Assembly: GCA_027972325.1 (NCBI GenBank)
Contig: JAPMOS010000077.1
Location: 5,001-69,000 of the forward strand
DNA from: Paratrimastix pyriformis
Taxonomy: Eukaryota; Preaxostyla; Paratrimastigidae
DNA: 64,000 nucleotides
Direction of reading: 5' to 3'
Positions 43,196 through 54,284 of this stretch are shown one piece after another. Each line of letters starts with the position of its first letter. Positions within the stretch are counted from its first letter, which is position 1. Both the position numbers and the translations under genes were made by a program. The notes under the pieces were generated by a model. That model made no database searches, had not been told where the DNA came from, and saw only the letters and a list, made by a program, of their open reading frames with translations.

Positions 43196-45475
43196 ATGTC
43201 GATCGCATTTTCTCTCCATTTCTTCGTTCCTCCCCTCCCCGATGTCGTGGTCTTCAATCATCAACGGGCGCTCGCGTTTGCCGTACGGTTTTCTTTCTTG
43301 AGCCTCACACGAGGCTGCGTTAACTCGAGACACCGTTTCCGGCGAAGGTGCCCCTCGCCCCCCCGTTGTCGAAGCTCGCCTTTTCATTTTGGCAGCCGCA
43401 AACGCAACCTGGCGCATCAATTCCGGCTTCCCGAGACCCGACAACGAAAGACCCTCGCGGAAACTCCCCCCAAAGATGATTCTTCCCCTTTCCCTTCCCT
43501 CCATGTCGAAGATGCCCTTTCAATGATCTCACAAGCGGGGCCGTCCATTACCATCCTCACGCCCGAGATCGTCGAAAGGCGCGCCACATTTTCTCAATCG
43601 AACCCTTTATTTCCCGTCTCCGATCTGAAGCCCACCCATTTGGGGCAAAAGCCCATCCTCGCATCGATTGGACCCTTTGATGAGATCCCGTTCCCATTGG
43701 TTGTCACCTTCGGCCTTCCATACAATTGGCCCACCTCGCCGGCAACTTTCATCTCGACCAACCAGTCTTGCCCGCTTCTCGACCGGATCATCCATCAGAT
43801 TTGGCCCCTTGTTGTCGCTCAATCGACCCTGGACACGCTTGCACGCGTTTTCCTTGAAAAACTCACCGAACATGAGCATTTCACGGAAGTCGGAGAGGCC
43901 ATTTTTCTGGCAAAAGAAAACGGTCCTTCGCCGGCAGCACCAACCGAGGCCGCTCCCGCCCCGGTGTCGCTTACCTCCCCGCCGACTGCTGTCACGGCCA
44001 CCCCCCCAGTTTCCACACCGAATCCATACGCGGATATTCCCCCGGCGTATGACGTCTTCGCCGAGCTGCCCACGCTGATGCTCTTCCTGATCCTGACCCG
44101 TGTGCCCGGGTCGGACGTCCTGCGCTCCGTCAATCGGTCTGCTCGCATCACACACCACATCCTCACCAGATGAACGTTCCCACCTTACCCGCATGCGTGC
44201 TGCTGCTGCTGCTGCCCTGTGCGGGTACGTGGTGTCATGCGCTCAATCACCCGTTTTGTCCAGCAGCTCCTTTCGCTTCACACACATATACGCATACACA
44301 TACACATACAAACCTGTTGACCCGCCAGCACCACCTGTTTTTTGTCTGCCACGCATAGAAACGCAGACGCAGACAGTCGCATCACCACAGAAACAATACA
44401 GACGCGGACTGATCACACCACGGACTGACCATCGCATCATATTGCGCTTGCCTCTTCCTCCTCCTCTTCATCCCCCCCTCACACCCCCTCAGTGTGCGAT
44501 ATCACTTGACTTGACCTCGTTTCCACTCGAGATCCTCCTGACGAGTTCAGTGGAGGAAATGAAATGTCGGTGGGGATGTTGTCGGTGTCACCAGACCTGG
44601 AGCTCGGGATCCTGTTCGATGGTGACATATACCCCGTGCTTCCATGCCCTCCCCCCACCGGACACTCCCCTTTGCAGCGTCTGCCGGCGTTTCCGACAGC
44701 TGACGCGTCTCGAGGATTTCTGGCGGTTTGTCTGCCTGCGCGAGTACGGGGCGACCGCATGGGGGGCCTTCATGACCGGGGAGGAAGTCGCCGCCCCCGA
44801 GGCCGCCTCGCCCGAGCAGCGGCTGCACAGGGCCTTGCAGCACCGCCTCTGGGGCATCGAGGTTCGCTTGGCCTTCCCCACGGCATCCCCGGCTTCCCCC
44901 GGCTTCACCTCCGTCTTCCTCGTCTTCCCTCGTCTTCCCCTCGTCTTCCCCTCGTCTTCGTCATCCCTGTCTCCCCCGCCCGTCTTCCGTTCCATTCCCC
45001 CCTTTTCTCGTAAACCCCCGGCCATCATCCACTCATTCACACCGTCCCGTCACGTCCGGTCATCCCCAGGTGCCGCCACCCCTCGCGCCGCCCGTGCTGC
45101 CGCCGCCCGAGCCGATCGCTCGAGAGTCGGTGCCATCCGCCCTCATGCGCACATCCGCAGGTCCGTGGCGTGGCGTGGGGCGTGGGGGTCTCGCCCAGGA
45201 ATCGGGTCAAACCGACAGAATGGTGTCATGGGAACACATGAGTTTTCAGTCCAGCAGTCCAAACAGCATCTGGCATCGCACTCACTCGCGTCCCCATCTG
45301 CGCTCCCCCAGACCTTCTGGTTCCCCCACCGCCTCCCCGGGTGGCCACCTGGCGGTACGCCTACCAGCGCTGCCTGCCCTACGGGGGGTTCGTCCCGGTG
45401 CCCGAATTCAACGCCACCAACGCCACGGAGTGCCTCAACTTCCTGATCCGGGACAAGCTCGCCCCCATGGTCCGG
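43196..45475 (+). CDS. F-box-like protein, N-terminal exons
   Basis: The frame is open from an ATG at 43196, with a second ATG at 43523 that gives a more protein-like start (MISQAGPSITILTPEIVERR). It continues LGQKPILASIGPFDEIPFPL, VVTFGLPYNWPTSPATF and HIWPLVVAQSTLDTLARVFL-type helix (HQIWPLVVAQSTLDTLARVF). It ends the exon in an F-box-like stretch, ELPTLMLFLILTRVP then GSDVLRSVNRSARITHHIL. F-boxes link substrates to SCF ubiquitin ligases. A second F-box-like piece follows on later exons: DLTSFPLEILL at about 44510-44540 and CSVCRRFRQLTRLEDFWRFV, CLREYGATAWGAFM at about 44680-44780. Then come PPPLAPPVLPPPEPI and WRYAYQRCLPYGGFVPVPEF, NATNATECLNFLIRDK at about 45345-45465. The Cys-x-x-Cys...FW...CLREYG pattern is typical of F-box ends. 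The family assignment is tentative, and introns are only partly fixed. Confidence 0.5.
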
Positions 45476-45619
45476 TTGGTGATGCCAAGACACTTGGGAT
45501 GGGCGACATTTGAGATGGTTGGGGCTTGGGAATGCCAACACACCAGACACCTGCTGGTTTCGGTGGCGGTACGGAGAAGGAGTGCGATTCCGTCGGGGTT
45601 TTGGCCGTCGGGACCTTTT

Positions 45620-45752
45620 GCTTCATGCCCCCCCCCCCCCCCCCCCCCCCCCATCCTCCTCCTCCTCCTCCTCCTCCTCCTCCTCCTCCTCCTCCTCCTC
45701 CTCCTCCTCCTCCTCCTCCTCCTCCTCCTCCTCCTCCTCCTCCTCCTCCTCA
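45620..45752 (+). repeat. C23 homopolymer followed by (TCC)n
   Basis: A run of about 23 C, then CAT, then about 33 CCT units. It is the second long polypyrimidine tract on the coding strand. The poly-Pro, poly-Leu, poly-Ser and antisense poly-Glu/Arg ORFs come from it. Confidence 0.95.
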
Positions 45753-46124
45753 TGGCGGCCAGTGGACGGTCGAGGGCCGGTGCGTGTGCTACTTGGCCCC
45801 TCTGATGCCCATCCCGCCCCCTGCCGCCCGGCAGCCGGGAAGCGGTCTGTTGGCACTTTGCCTCCCGGGGACGACGACCTGGAAAACGATTGGCTGCCCA
45901 TCCATCGCCCGTGCATACCAAGGGAGTGACCTGCCCCGCGTCCATCCCACGGCCCGTCCAGAAACTCCGAAAAATGGATGATGACGATAGTGGCGGTTAG
46001 TCTGCTGATGATGCTGATGGTGGTGTCAAACTGCACGGAAGAAGTAACAGATGATGATGATGGTGGTGCCTTCCGTTCCTGATCTTCCACTCGTCGGCCC
46101 CACGTTCCACTCGCCCTCCATCTG

Positions 46125-46411
46125 GTCTCCTGTTGCTGCTCCTGTTGCTGCTCCTGTTGCTGCTCCTGTTGCTGCTCCTGTTGCTGCTCCTGTTGCTGCT
46201 CCTGTTGCTGCTCCTGTTGCTGCTCCTGTTGCTGCTCCTGTTGCTGCTCCTGTTGCTGCTCCTGTTGCTGCTCCTGTTGCTGCTCCTGTTGCTGCTCCTG
46301 TTGCTGCTCCTGTTGCTGCTCCTGTTGCTGCTCCTGTTGCTGCTCCTGTTGCTGCTCCTGTTGCTGCTCCTGTTGCTGCTGCTGCTGCTGCTCCTGTTGC
46401 TGCTGCTGCTG

Positions 46412-46455
<44 letters not shown>
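46125..46455. repeat. CTCCTGTTGCTG 12-bp satellite passing into (CTG)n
   Basis: About 21 nearly perfect units of CTCCTGTTGCTG, then CTG-rich sequence. On the minus strand it would read QQQE repeats, and on the plus strand poly-Leu or AAPV repeats. No flanking coding homology supports translation, so it is taken as an intron or intergenic satellite. Confidence 0.9.
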
Positions 46456-46457
<2 letters not shown>

Positions 46458-46659
46458 CTTGTCGTGCCGCCCATTTCGACCGCTCATCTCGCCCCATCGG
46501 TCGCCCATCGGGCCCTGGTAGGTTCCCTTCCGGCTGACCCGGATGCTGGTCAACGCCCCATCGGCACGGTGCCGCTCCGATCTCCCTCAATCATCACACT
46601 CCACGTGCCACTTGCTGGCCCGGCCCCCACATCCCACTCACAGCCCACCCTCCGCCTTC

Positions 46660-48680
46660 CGACCCAGATGCCGTGGCCCCAGCGCCCCCGCCCCCCGTCG
46701 CCGCCTCCCTGGCCACCTCCCTCAGCGCCCAGATCGCCACCGGGGGGCCGGAGGCCCAACCGGCCGAGGCGCCCGGCCCTGGTGGTGCCGCCTTCGCCCC
46801 GGCCCGGGAGCTGCTCTCCTTGGAGACGATCGAGCTGATGGAACGCCGAGCCGACCGGCGCATGCTGGGCGCCCTCATCCTCGAGGCCGTCCGGGTGAGC
46901 CTCGAGGGGCTGCTCCTCAGGTCCGTTGTTGGGCCCCGAAGGTGGTGGATGACAATGGGGTGCGGCTGGCAATTGTGTGTATGCAATCATGAGAATCATT
47001 GTGGGTGAGCACGGGATATGCACGACAGAATTGTGTGCGCGTGACAATGGATGAGTGTGGATGGCAATCATTGTCTTCGTGAGAATGATGACGGCAAATT
47101 GTGCGGGCGCCCTCATCCTGAGGCCGTCCGGGCCAGCCTCGAGGGGCTGCTCCTCTCAGGAATCCTGTGGGCATCCATGGTGGAGCTCGGGATCCCCCCC
47201 CCCCTCCCCAAACCTAGCCCAGCAACCGGAATTACTGGGCAGAAGGCGGAAGGAGAATCCTTGTTGGAATACCAGAGGTCACGCTAACCCCCACCACATG
47301 TCTCGCTCCCCCCCCCCCCCCCCCGTACGGACACGTCGATCCTCAGGATGCCGCCCCTGAAGCTCCTTGAGCACGCCGTCCTCCACCCGGCGCCCCTCGC
47401 CGCCCCGTCTGCTCCTCGTGGCGGCCGCCCCGGCCGGCCCGCCGAATGCGTCGGCGACTCGGGGGCGCTGCTGGAGCCGCTGCCCTGCCGCGACCTGCAC
47501 GAACTGGAGACGGCATTGACCAAGGTCCTCCAATCGACGGGAGTCAAGCACGTTGAGGTCTGGAGCAGCCCTTTTGCCTTTTGCCGCGCGCGCGCACACG
47601 TCTGACTGGCTGGCTGTGGGCTGTGAGGAACGCCACCTCGAGACGGCAGTGACATCAGCACAGACCACCGCACGGACAGCACAGACGGACAGCACAGACG
47701 GCATTGTCAATGGGTGTGAGGTTCGGCTGTGCGTCCGGAGCCAAAGATGGAAACAGCTCAGCAGTGCAGACAGTCAGATCGGACAGCACAGACGGACAAC
47801 ACAGATAGGCCTGCACGGCATTGTTGAAGGTCCTCGTCAAGCACGTTGAGGTCTTTCATGCATCACTGACCCCCATGTCCATCCCCCTCACCTTCCTCCC
47901 TCCTCCTCATTATCATCTCCCTCCTGCTCCTGCTCCTGCTCCTCCCTCCCTCCCCTCCCCTCCCCCTCCCTCCCCCTCCCTCCCCTCCCTCCCCTCCCCC
48001 CCCATCCGTGCCATGCTCCTCCAAAAGCACATCCCTCAGACCTCTCTCTCCAAGCGGCACCGGCGCGGCCAGGACTTCGCGCCCATCTTGCTCCGCACCA
48101 CGGCCACCCTGGGGACGGACACGGCCCTGCCCGCCGAGCTGACCAACTCAGTCTCGGAGGCCACAGCCGATGGGCTGGCGGCCGTCCGCGGGGAGGATCA
48201 GTGTCCCCTGAGCGGTCTGTCGCCGGGGTTGACCTGCTTTGTGAGACGGGGACGGATGGGGACGGGGCGAGATGGGGGGAAATGAGGGGAATGAGGGCGT
48301 GCTCAAGCCCTGAATTAGTCCTGCCGTCCTGTCCTCCCTCCTCCCACCCTCCCTCCCACCCTCCCTCCCACCCTCCCTCCCTCCCTCCCTCCCTCCCCCT
48401 CCTCCCTCCCTCCTCCCTCCCTCCTCCCTTGCCTCCCTTCCCCGAACTCATGAATTCTCTTTGTTTGTGGCACTGACCGGGTCCCATTGAATAATGCCCG
48501 CGGCTGGGGGCAGACCTGGTCCGCAAGACGATGTTTTTCACTGTGAAACCCGGGGCCCTGGAGCGGTTCCCCGGCCTGGCTGGGGCCGCCCGGGCTTATT
48601 GCATCTGCTGCGTCTTGCCCGATATGCGGACGGTCAGCATCATCGCGGGGTGCTCGCGTTCGCGGCCGCCGCGCAGGTGA
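46660..48680 (+). CDS. Further exons, probably of the F-box-like gene or a separate gene
   Basis: Several plus-strand segments look coding but cannot be joined with certainty. They are ASLATSLSAQIATGGPEAQP then LLSLETIELMERRADRRMLG, ALILEAVRVSLEGLLLR (46700-46920); PPLKLLEHAVLHPAPLAAP and DLHELETALTKVLQSTGVKH (47347-47560); AMLLQKHIPQTSLSKRHRRG and DFAPILLRTTATLGTDTALP (48010-48190); and DLVRKTMFFTVKPGALERFP, GLAGAARAYCICCVLPDM (48515-48635). Between them lie C-rich and CT-rich introns. Two exon parts have diverged duplicates in the introns: GALIL...SLEGLLL again at 47105-47158, and the KHVEV stretch again at 47833-47853. No family is recognised. Confidence 0.4.
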
Positions 48681-48976
48681 TGTCGACCGCGTGGGAACTG
48701 GTGGCCACAAACCGGAACCGACGATTGCCGATGGCCCTAATCTACCCGGTTGACTCCATCAATCTTGAAAAAAGCCCGCTGCAGGACGATGCATTTTCAA
48801 GAATGAGGAAAAAGTTTGGCTAGGCGACCCAACTGCCCTCCGGCCACCGCGCCAGGTGGCCCGTTCCGGTGCCAGGTCAGCTCTCCAGCCGGGTTCAGGG
48901 ACCAGGGCAGCCAGGGCGTCGGCCGTGGGAATGGGTGCACTCGCGCCCAGGGTGGATTGACCCAGGAAGCGTCCCC

Positions 48977-49141
48977 AGCGCCCACGGGGGAGCCACACAT
49001 GAGCGGAAGGGATTCGTCACGGCGTCGAGTGGTTCGATCAAGTCGAGTTCACCTGGGGGAGTTGCCACCGTCTTGGTGGAAGGCGGAATGAAGGACCAGA
49101 CGCGCTCGTTATGGTGGACGCCCGAGAGAGACAGCGCGCGC
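48977..49141 (-). pseudogene. Kinase-like fragment, copy A
   Basis: About 160 bp are about 90% identical to 55005-55167. Read on the minus strand, both give ALSxSGVHxNERxWSFIP, then PPGELDLIEPxDAVTxPFRS. The second copy extends upstream to LVHGNIS, which resembles the HxN catalytic loop of protein-kinase-like folds. This copy is only the downstream part. It is flanked by plus-strand exon-like sequence on both sides (48515-48635 and 49178-49279), so it looks like an insertion. Confidence 0.45.
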
Positions 49142-49177
49142 TGCACCTGCCCAGTCATCTCGGTTTCTGGGTTGGGT

Positions 49178-49279
49178 TTAGGAACCCAAGCTGAGCGAGG
49201 GCTTCGAGGTGCTCTTCGTCAACTTCGTGCCCCGGTTCGCCTCCGACGAGGACCGGCGCCAAACCTGGGTTTTCGATGG
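49178..49279 (+). CDS. Isolated exon, unidentified
   Basis: After a TTTAG acceptor, the plus strand reads PKLSEGFEVLFVNFVPRFAS then DEDRRQTWVFDG and stops. The composition is protein-like and it lies on the same strand as the preceding exons. It could be a 3' exon of the gene upstream, separated from it by the kinase-like insertion at 48977. No family was recognised. Confidence 0.35.
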
Positions 49280-49549
49280 TTAACCAGCGTTTCGGGTGCC
49301 CCAGGAACCCCAATCACCCCATTTTGGGGAAGATTTCGTCGAAAACCTGTTCGCGTTTTCTGCTAAGCACCTCCCCGACAATGAAATCAAAGCGGGTGCG
49401 ACACCGAGGAAGTTCTTCCAAAAAAGCGGGTGCAGCGGCTGGACACCCTGACAAACTCCACCGAGAGGGGAGCCGCGGCGGGGGATGTGGTCATGATGGT
49501 AATGCCCTCCTCGACGGACGATGCAACCGGGGGGCTGCCGAAATCCCCC

Positions 49550-49580
<31 letters not shown>

Positions 49581-49695
49581 ACACAGACAGACACAAATGC
49601 CGCTCTCAGGGCATCCGCGCATTTTTGTGGGGTGTTGGGAGAAGAAAGACGAAAGGCGAAAAGACCGAAAGACGAACCCCGAACCACACTCTCAA

Positions 49696-50523
49696 TCAAG
49701 CGGTGTGGGAGGCAAGTGATTCCTTCAACTGGTCGAACAACTGGGCGAGAGCTGCCTCACAGTCGACAGGCACGAACTCAAGCGCATTCACCTCGGTGTT
49801 GAAGACAGCGGAGAGAAGGCGCAGCCTGCCTGTGGCAAGATAGTCCCCCAGGCCGCATTTCACGGCTTCCTCCTTGAAAACCAGGACCTGGGCCGGGCTC
49901 GGCTGCCCGACAGTGGCCACGAAGAGGAAGGGGACCCGGTCATCGAGTGGCCGGGGGATGCCCGTCACGAACTCCTCAAGGGCGATCATTTGACTATAGT
50001 GGGGAGATTCGAACTCTCCGGGGGGAGGACGAGGGGTCGGAGGGAGCGGCGAGCGCGGGGGGCCCGTGAGATCTTTGTAGCGCAGGAGATAATGCAGATC
50101 GCGTGCGACTGCCCGGGCCTTGATGCCGAGCGCGGCCGGATCCACCGTGATCTCTCCCAGAACATATCCCTCAACGGGAGCAGGGGCTTCGGCGGGAGGG
50201 GTTTCGACGGGAGGGGTTTCGGCGGCGGGAGTGGCGGGGCGGCGGCGGGAGTGGGGGCGGCGGCGGGAGTGGTGGGGCGGCGGCGGGAGTGGTGGGGGCG
50301 GGAGCGAGGGCGACAGTCGCTGCGGGACCGGCCGAGGCAGACCAGCAGGCGGGGTCGTACCAAAGGCGGGGAGCGCGCCCGCGGGTGGATGGGGGATGAT
50401 CGAGATGAAGTTGGAGGCTGAGAGCTTGATTTCGAATGGGTCATTCGGTCGCCAGGTGATGTGCTGGAGGTAGTCAGGGAGCTGGTACCGACTCTTTGTC
50501 CCACTCCCGAAGGGCGCGCGCAT
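49696..50523 (-). CDS. Hypothetical protein, accessory family
   Basis: An intact 275-residue ORF with an ATG at 50523. The N-terminus reads YQLPDYLQHITWRPNDPFEI, KLSASNFISIIPHPP. A low-complexity Pro/Arg linker follows (residues 65-115). The C-terminal half is globular: EGYVLGEITVDPAALGIKAR, AVARDLHYLLRYKDL, MIALEEFVTGIPRPLDDRVP, FLFVATVGQPSPAQVLVFKE and a final helix (EAALAQLFDQLKESLA). The strand FLFVATVGQPSPAQVL resembles VFVFIAPDPPAAQQLL in the P-loop gene at 58584-61676, so the two may be distant relatives. Upstream on the same strand (50920-51073), IKNLKPTNRNHLPLDTETAL, VLLMDLALMKSHNPL may be an earlier exon. The function is unknown. Confidence 0.5.
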   Translation of the reverse strand: MRAPFGSGTKSRYQLPDYLQHITWRPNDPFEIKLSASNFISIIPHPPAGALPAFGTTPPAGLPRPVPQRLSPSLPPPPLPPPPHHSRRRPHSRRRPATPAAETPPVETPPAEAPAPVEGYVLGEITVDPAALGIKARAVARDLHYLLRYKDLTGPPRSPLPPTPRPPPGEFESPHYSQMIALEEFVTGIPRPLDDRVPFLFVATVGQPSPAQVLVFKEEAVKCGLGDYLATGRLRLLSAVFNTEVNALEFVPVDCEAALAQLFDQLKESLASHTA

Positions 50524-51073
50524 CGGAGGTCACCTTGCGGATTGTATTGTCCTCTGCTATAATATTCTACTCTTTCTCTGATCTCCCTCCGGATTGTCTG
50601 GCGGCGGCACAGTTGCTTGAAAGCCTGGACCGTGCCGCCGCCCCGGCCACCGCCAGCACCACCGCGTCTCTTCTCTCGTCCCTCTGCGCCCTGGCCTCCC
50701 CGGCCGCCCCATCTGCCGCCTGCTCGTGCGGCCCGTTCCTCGAGGGCGTCTGTCGGCAGCTGTGCCGCGAGCCGCGTGTCCGCGAGGGCCGGTGCAAGGC
50801 GGAGCTGCGGCTGGGGGATGCCCGACTGTGCCCCTGGGAGGCGCTGTTCTGGAGGTGTTGGGTGGAGGCCCTTCCGCGAAGTTGGGCGAAAGCTCTCCGG
50901 GCTAAATAGGGTAAAGTGCGTGTGTCCATCAGCGGATTGTGCGACTTCATCAAGGCCAAGTCCATCAAGAGGACGAGAGCGGTCTCCGTGTCGAGCGGCA
51001 GATGATTTCGGTTGGTGGGTTTCAGATTTTTGATGGCCGCGAGGTCTGCGGGGTTGGGCTGGCCATTCGTCAA

Positions 51074-54000
51074 ACCGACTAAGAAAGGTCGGGAAAGCGG
51101 AGGGTGAGTAGAAGCAGGGCGCGCCTGTGACCTGGAAAAAATAGAGGTTTAGATTGACTCACTCCCTGAAGAGGAGAAGATTGCCCTCTCACTCCCTGAA
51201 GATGACCGCTCCCTCCCTGAAGAGGAGGAGTTTGACCGCTCCCTCCAGGAGATTGTAGTTCAGCAGAGGCGAGAGGAGCTGAAAAGAGTGCGAGCAAATT
51301 TGACTGGACCATAAGGCGAGAGTGCGTTTCTCTGCGGGTTGGGCGTTGGCTGCTTCCCTCTTGTCTCTGCTTTATTCTCTGAAGACGAAAGAAATGAGAG
51401 AAGCGCAAACCTTCCATCACGGTTCAATTCTTTGTATACACACACTAACCCAAGGGGTTATATAGTCTAATCGCAACCTGAAGGCTCACGTCGGCACGTC
51501 GGCGGCCAAAACGGCCGTTCGATGCTGATTCGGAAACACCCCGAGGGACCATGAAACTGTTTTCAAACTTACCCCTGAGAGCTTTCACTTCGGGGGTCCC
51601 CATTGGCATGACCTCTTCTCCCGGAGAAACGTTTGGAGAGTTCTCTTTTTGATGGGGTCTTTACCGTTGGCCCTCCTCGAACTCACAGCAAGACCAGAAT
51701 TCACAGCAACCTCAATTCCGCTGATCCCTCCTCTGCGAATAGCATGGGCTTTCTTCCTCCCCTGGGATCGCGACACTGTAGCCGATGCTATCTTCACACT
51801 GGTTGAATCCATAGGTTTTTATTCCACTGTGATGCATCTCTGGCCAAGTCTCCTCTCGTTTTGGACTCCATTGATTCGGGGCTTCAGCGCCGTTCGTCGA
51901 GGCGAGCCGCCTCGTTCCAGCATATTTGGACACAAAAAAAGATTTAGAAAAATCTGAGCCTACAGAATTTTTCTTTCGATCCTTGTTCGCCCACAGTGCC
52001 GACCTCAAGTTTTGGAGTTTTCTTTCAGTTCCCCTCTCCTCGCGCCGTTTGCTCGCCCCGGGACCACTTGGCCCTCGCTCCAGTCTGTGGTACACCAGCT
52101 CCATGCTGCGAGGCTGATCGGAACCCGCCGCCCACTCCCTCTCTGGGAAAATGTCCGGCATGCTCCCGATGAAAAATCCGGTTCATCCGCAGGCTCTCAG
52201 TCGTTTGAGTTGGGTCCGGGAAACTAGACCCCATTTAGAAAAATCTGAGCCTGCAGAATTTAAAATTAGGTCTTTTTGCGATTTTGGTGCCCCATGCACC
52301 CCTTCGTTGGCCCCGTTCCCTTCGTGACCGCAGCTTTGAGGCTCGGTGCCAAACCAAACACAGATATTCCAAGAGAGAAACAGTGAGTACCCCATGTGTT
52401 CCTGTCTGGGTCAGGGCCAGGCCCAAGCCCACCGAGCGAGGCCCCTCAATTCCGGCGGGGGTCGTTTTGGCCAGCGGGGTGCCGACGTGGGCTCTCCGAG
52501 AGTCTCGTGTGAACCCCGTGGAGCAGGAAAAGGGGTTCCGCCTTTCTCTCTCTGCGGGAGCTCAGGGCTTTGTTGGAACAGACCGAATTCGCAAGCATAA
52601 ACAAATGGCCATCCATTTGAGATAGTTGGGAGATGGCTGCGTTTTTTGGGTGAGACTTCCGGAACCCTATCATCGTCCCGGATTCTCGTGGCCGGACCCA
52701 ATTTCATCACCACGAGATATTATCGACCGCCTGACCGAATTGGGCGGGTGAGTTCTGGTGGATGCGAGTGCTCTCTCGAACCGCCTGAATGGGGCTGAGT
52801 GCTAGAGAGGCGAAGTAATGCCATTCTAGTCCATGCATCTTTCGGCTTGCGCCAGTGGGAGTGTCGAAAGGGATTAATCAGACGATGTGGTGCAGTATAG
52901 AGGCAAAAAACGGAGATCCAATTGGACAAGATGAGAAGCATCTTCAGACAGCCTTGGACCCAGAGGAGAGCTGGTGTTCTCCAAGCCAGCAAATCAACTT
53001 GGTCTGGGCTAGGGGTGCTGCCGAATGGGCACACCCAAAGCACACCCAAGAGCACCTCCCACCTGAACCGCCGGCCGAAGCAATATTACCCCCTGGTTCT
53101 CATTGTTGTTTTTTCTCCCGTGAAAACTGCCCAAAGACAGACGAGTGAGGTATCCACTTTGTTTTTCGTGTCGTGTGCTGTGAAAACAAGACAAAGAAAC
53201 TAAATTACACAGATCGTTTGAGCCAGACCACGCAGCTGAGCGTGATGCCGATGAGCTTAATCGGAATGGTTGTGGTTGAGGAAACCAAAGAAAGAAGACC
53301 ACAACTTGAGGTAAAGCAAACGGAGGATTCGGAGGGAACTTTGCAACACGAGAATGCGAGTTTGCGTTCATGCAGGTTTCACGGCGAGAATGGGAGAAAA
53401 TATCGCACGATGTGGTTCCGTCACTATCCTCTAATTGATGCACTGCGGTTTTTCTAAAGAAAAAATCTTTTGTAAGCAAGCACGTGAGTCACCCGCATTC
53501 AAATATGCCAGGATCGCTTTTACAAAGGTTCTAGTCCCTCTCTCCGTTTCGGCTGGTTTTTTCCCGTTTGTTGGGTCGTTCACTGGAGAGGAAGTTTCGA
53601 CCCACGGCCCGCGGTGCCCTTCAATATTCACTTGCGGGAGATTCTATTCCTTCAGAGAAAAGGGGGTCATTTGGGACGGGATTTTTTTGCTCAGATGGCG
53701 AAATGTGCGGGGAAGTTTGGTGAGGTCTGGCTAGCAGGGTTGGTTTTATGGGTCAATTGGTATTCAGGTGCGGGGGATAAACGGGGGTCATTTGGGATTG
53801 GTTTTCGCAAGATCATCGGGGCCGTCCCGATATCGCGTAGCCACTCCCAATTGTGGGACGACCCTGGCCACTGACCGTCTTTTTCTTGTGTTAGCTTGTT
53901 TCCTCGTCCTCTTTTCAATTTCCCCTGAAAAAATGGTTGTTCTTTGCCTTTTCGTCGGGGAGCTGTGAAGGCCTCAGAGCGGGACTCCTTTCCCTGCTGC
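51074..54000. other. Lower-GC accessory stretch without a confident gene
   Basis: GC drops to about half, against roughly two thirds or more elsewhere. Imperfect repeats of TCACTCCCTGAAGAGGAG fill 51155-51250; the plus strand there reads LPEEEEFDRSLQEIVVQQRR and could be one exon. Short open frames of mixed strand follow (51649-51957 plus; 51712-52161 minus; 53009-53479 minus; 53435-53734 plus). None matches a family I know. They look like decayed or fast-evolving genes, and no gene is called. Confidence 0.4.
51942..52261. repeat. Pair of 29-bp direct repeats
   Basis: ATTTAGAAAAATCTGAGCCT followed by (A/G)CAGAATTT occurs at 51942-51970 and 52233-52261, 290 bp apart, with one mismatch. Read on the minus strand, both give NS(V/A)GSDFSK in otherwise different frames, suggesting two copies of one short coding or regulatory module. 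Confidence 0.7.
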
Positions 54001-54021
54001 ACCGGCTTTTCCGGGGAGGGT

Positions 54022-54092
54022 TGGCGGCGTGGTCGAGCGGGAAGGAGGAGGTCTCCTGTCCCAAGGACCCTGGTTCGAACCCGATGTGGTGC
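54022..54092 (+). other. tRNA-like sequence with Pol III A and B boxes
   Basis: TGGTCGAGCGG at 54030-54040 fits the A box, and GGTTCGAACCC at 54072-54082 fits the B box exactly, with normal tRNA spacing. Between them are AGGAG-GAGGT-CTCCT (anticodon-stem-like, but with a 5-nt loop) and GTCC-CAA-GGAC (like the long variable arm of class II tRNAs). The T stem and acceptor stem do not pair well. It is therefore a tRNA-Ser/Leu-like pseudogene or the head of a tRNA-derived SINE rather than a working tRNA. Confidence 0.45.
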
Positions 54093-54284
54093 GAAATTGT
54101 CGAACAGGGAAAATTGCCAACCAAAACAAACCGCCCGACGGCTTCGGCCGACAGGGGACCGGATGGGTCAGAAGAGTGGCCCGGTTAGTCTGGTTTGAGA
54201 ACGGCCAACAAATGAGATGGTGAAGCCTGGCTTAAGGTTCCACGGGGAGTCGGGGCTCGTGCCGGTAACCAGTCCGGGCGGGCC

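Noticed and set aside
46051-46521. AAPV or poly-Leu protein, and antisense QQQE protein
   Set aside because: Entirely a product of a 12-bp satellite; no unique coding sequence on either side.
48690-48822. Short C-terminal exon ending DDAFSRMRKKFG
   Set aside because: No acceptor or homology support; could be chance in a stretch next to an insertion.
54022-54092. Functional tRNA-Ser or tRNA-Leu gene
   Set aside because: T-stem and acceptor-stem pairing fail and the anticodon loop is five bases.
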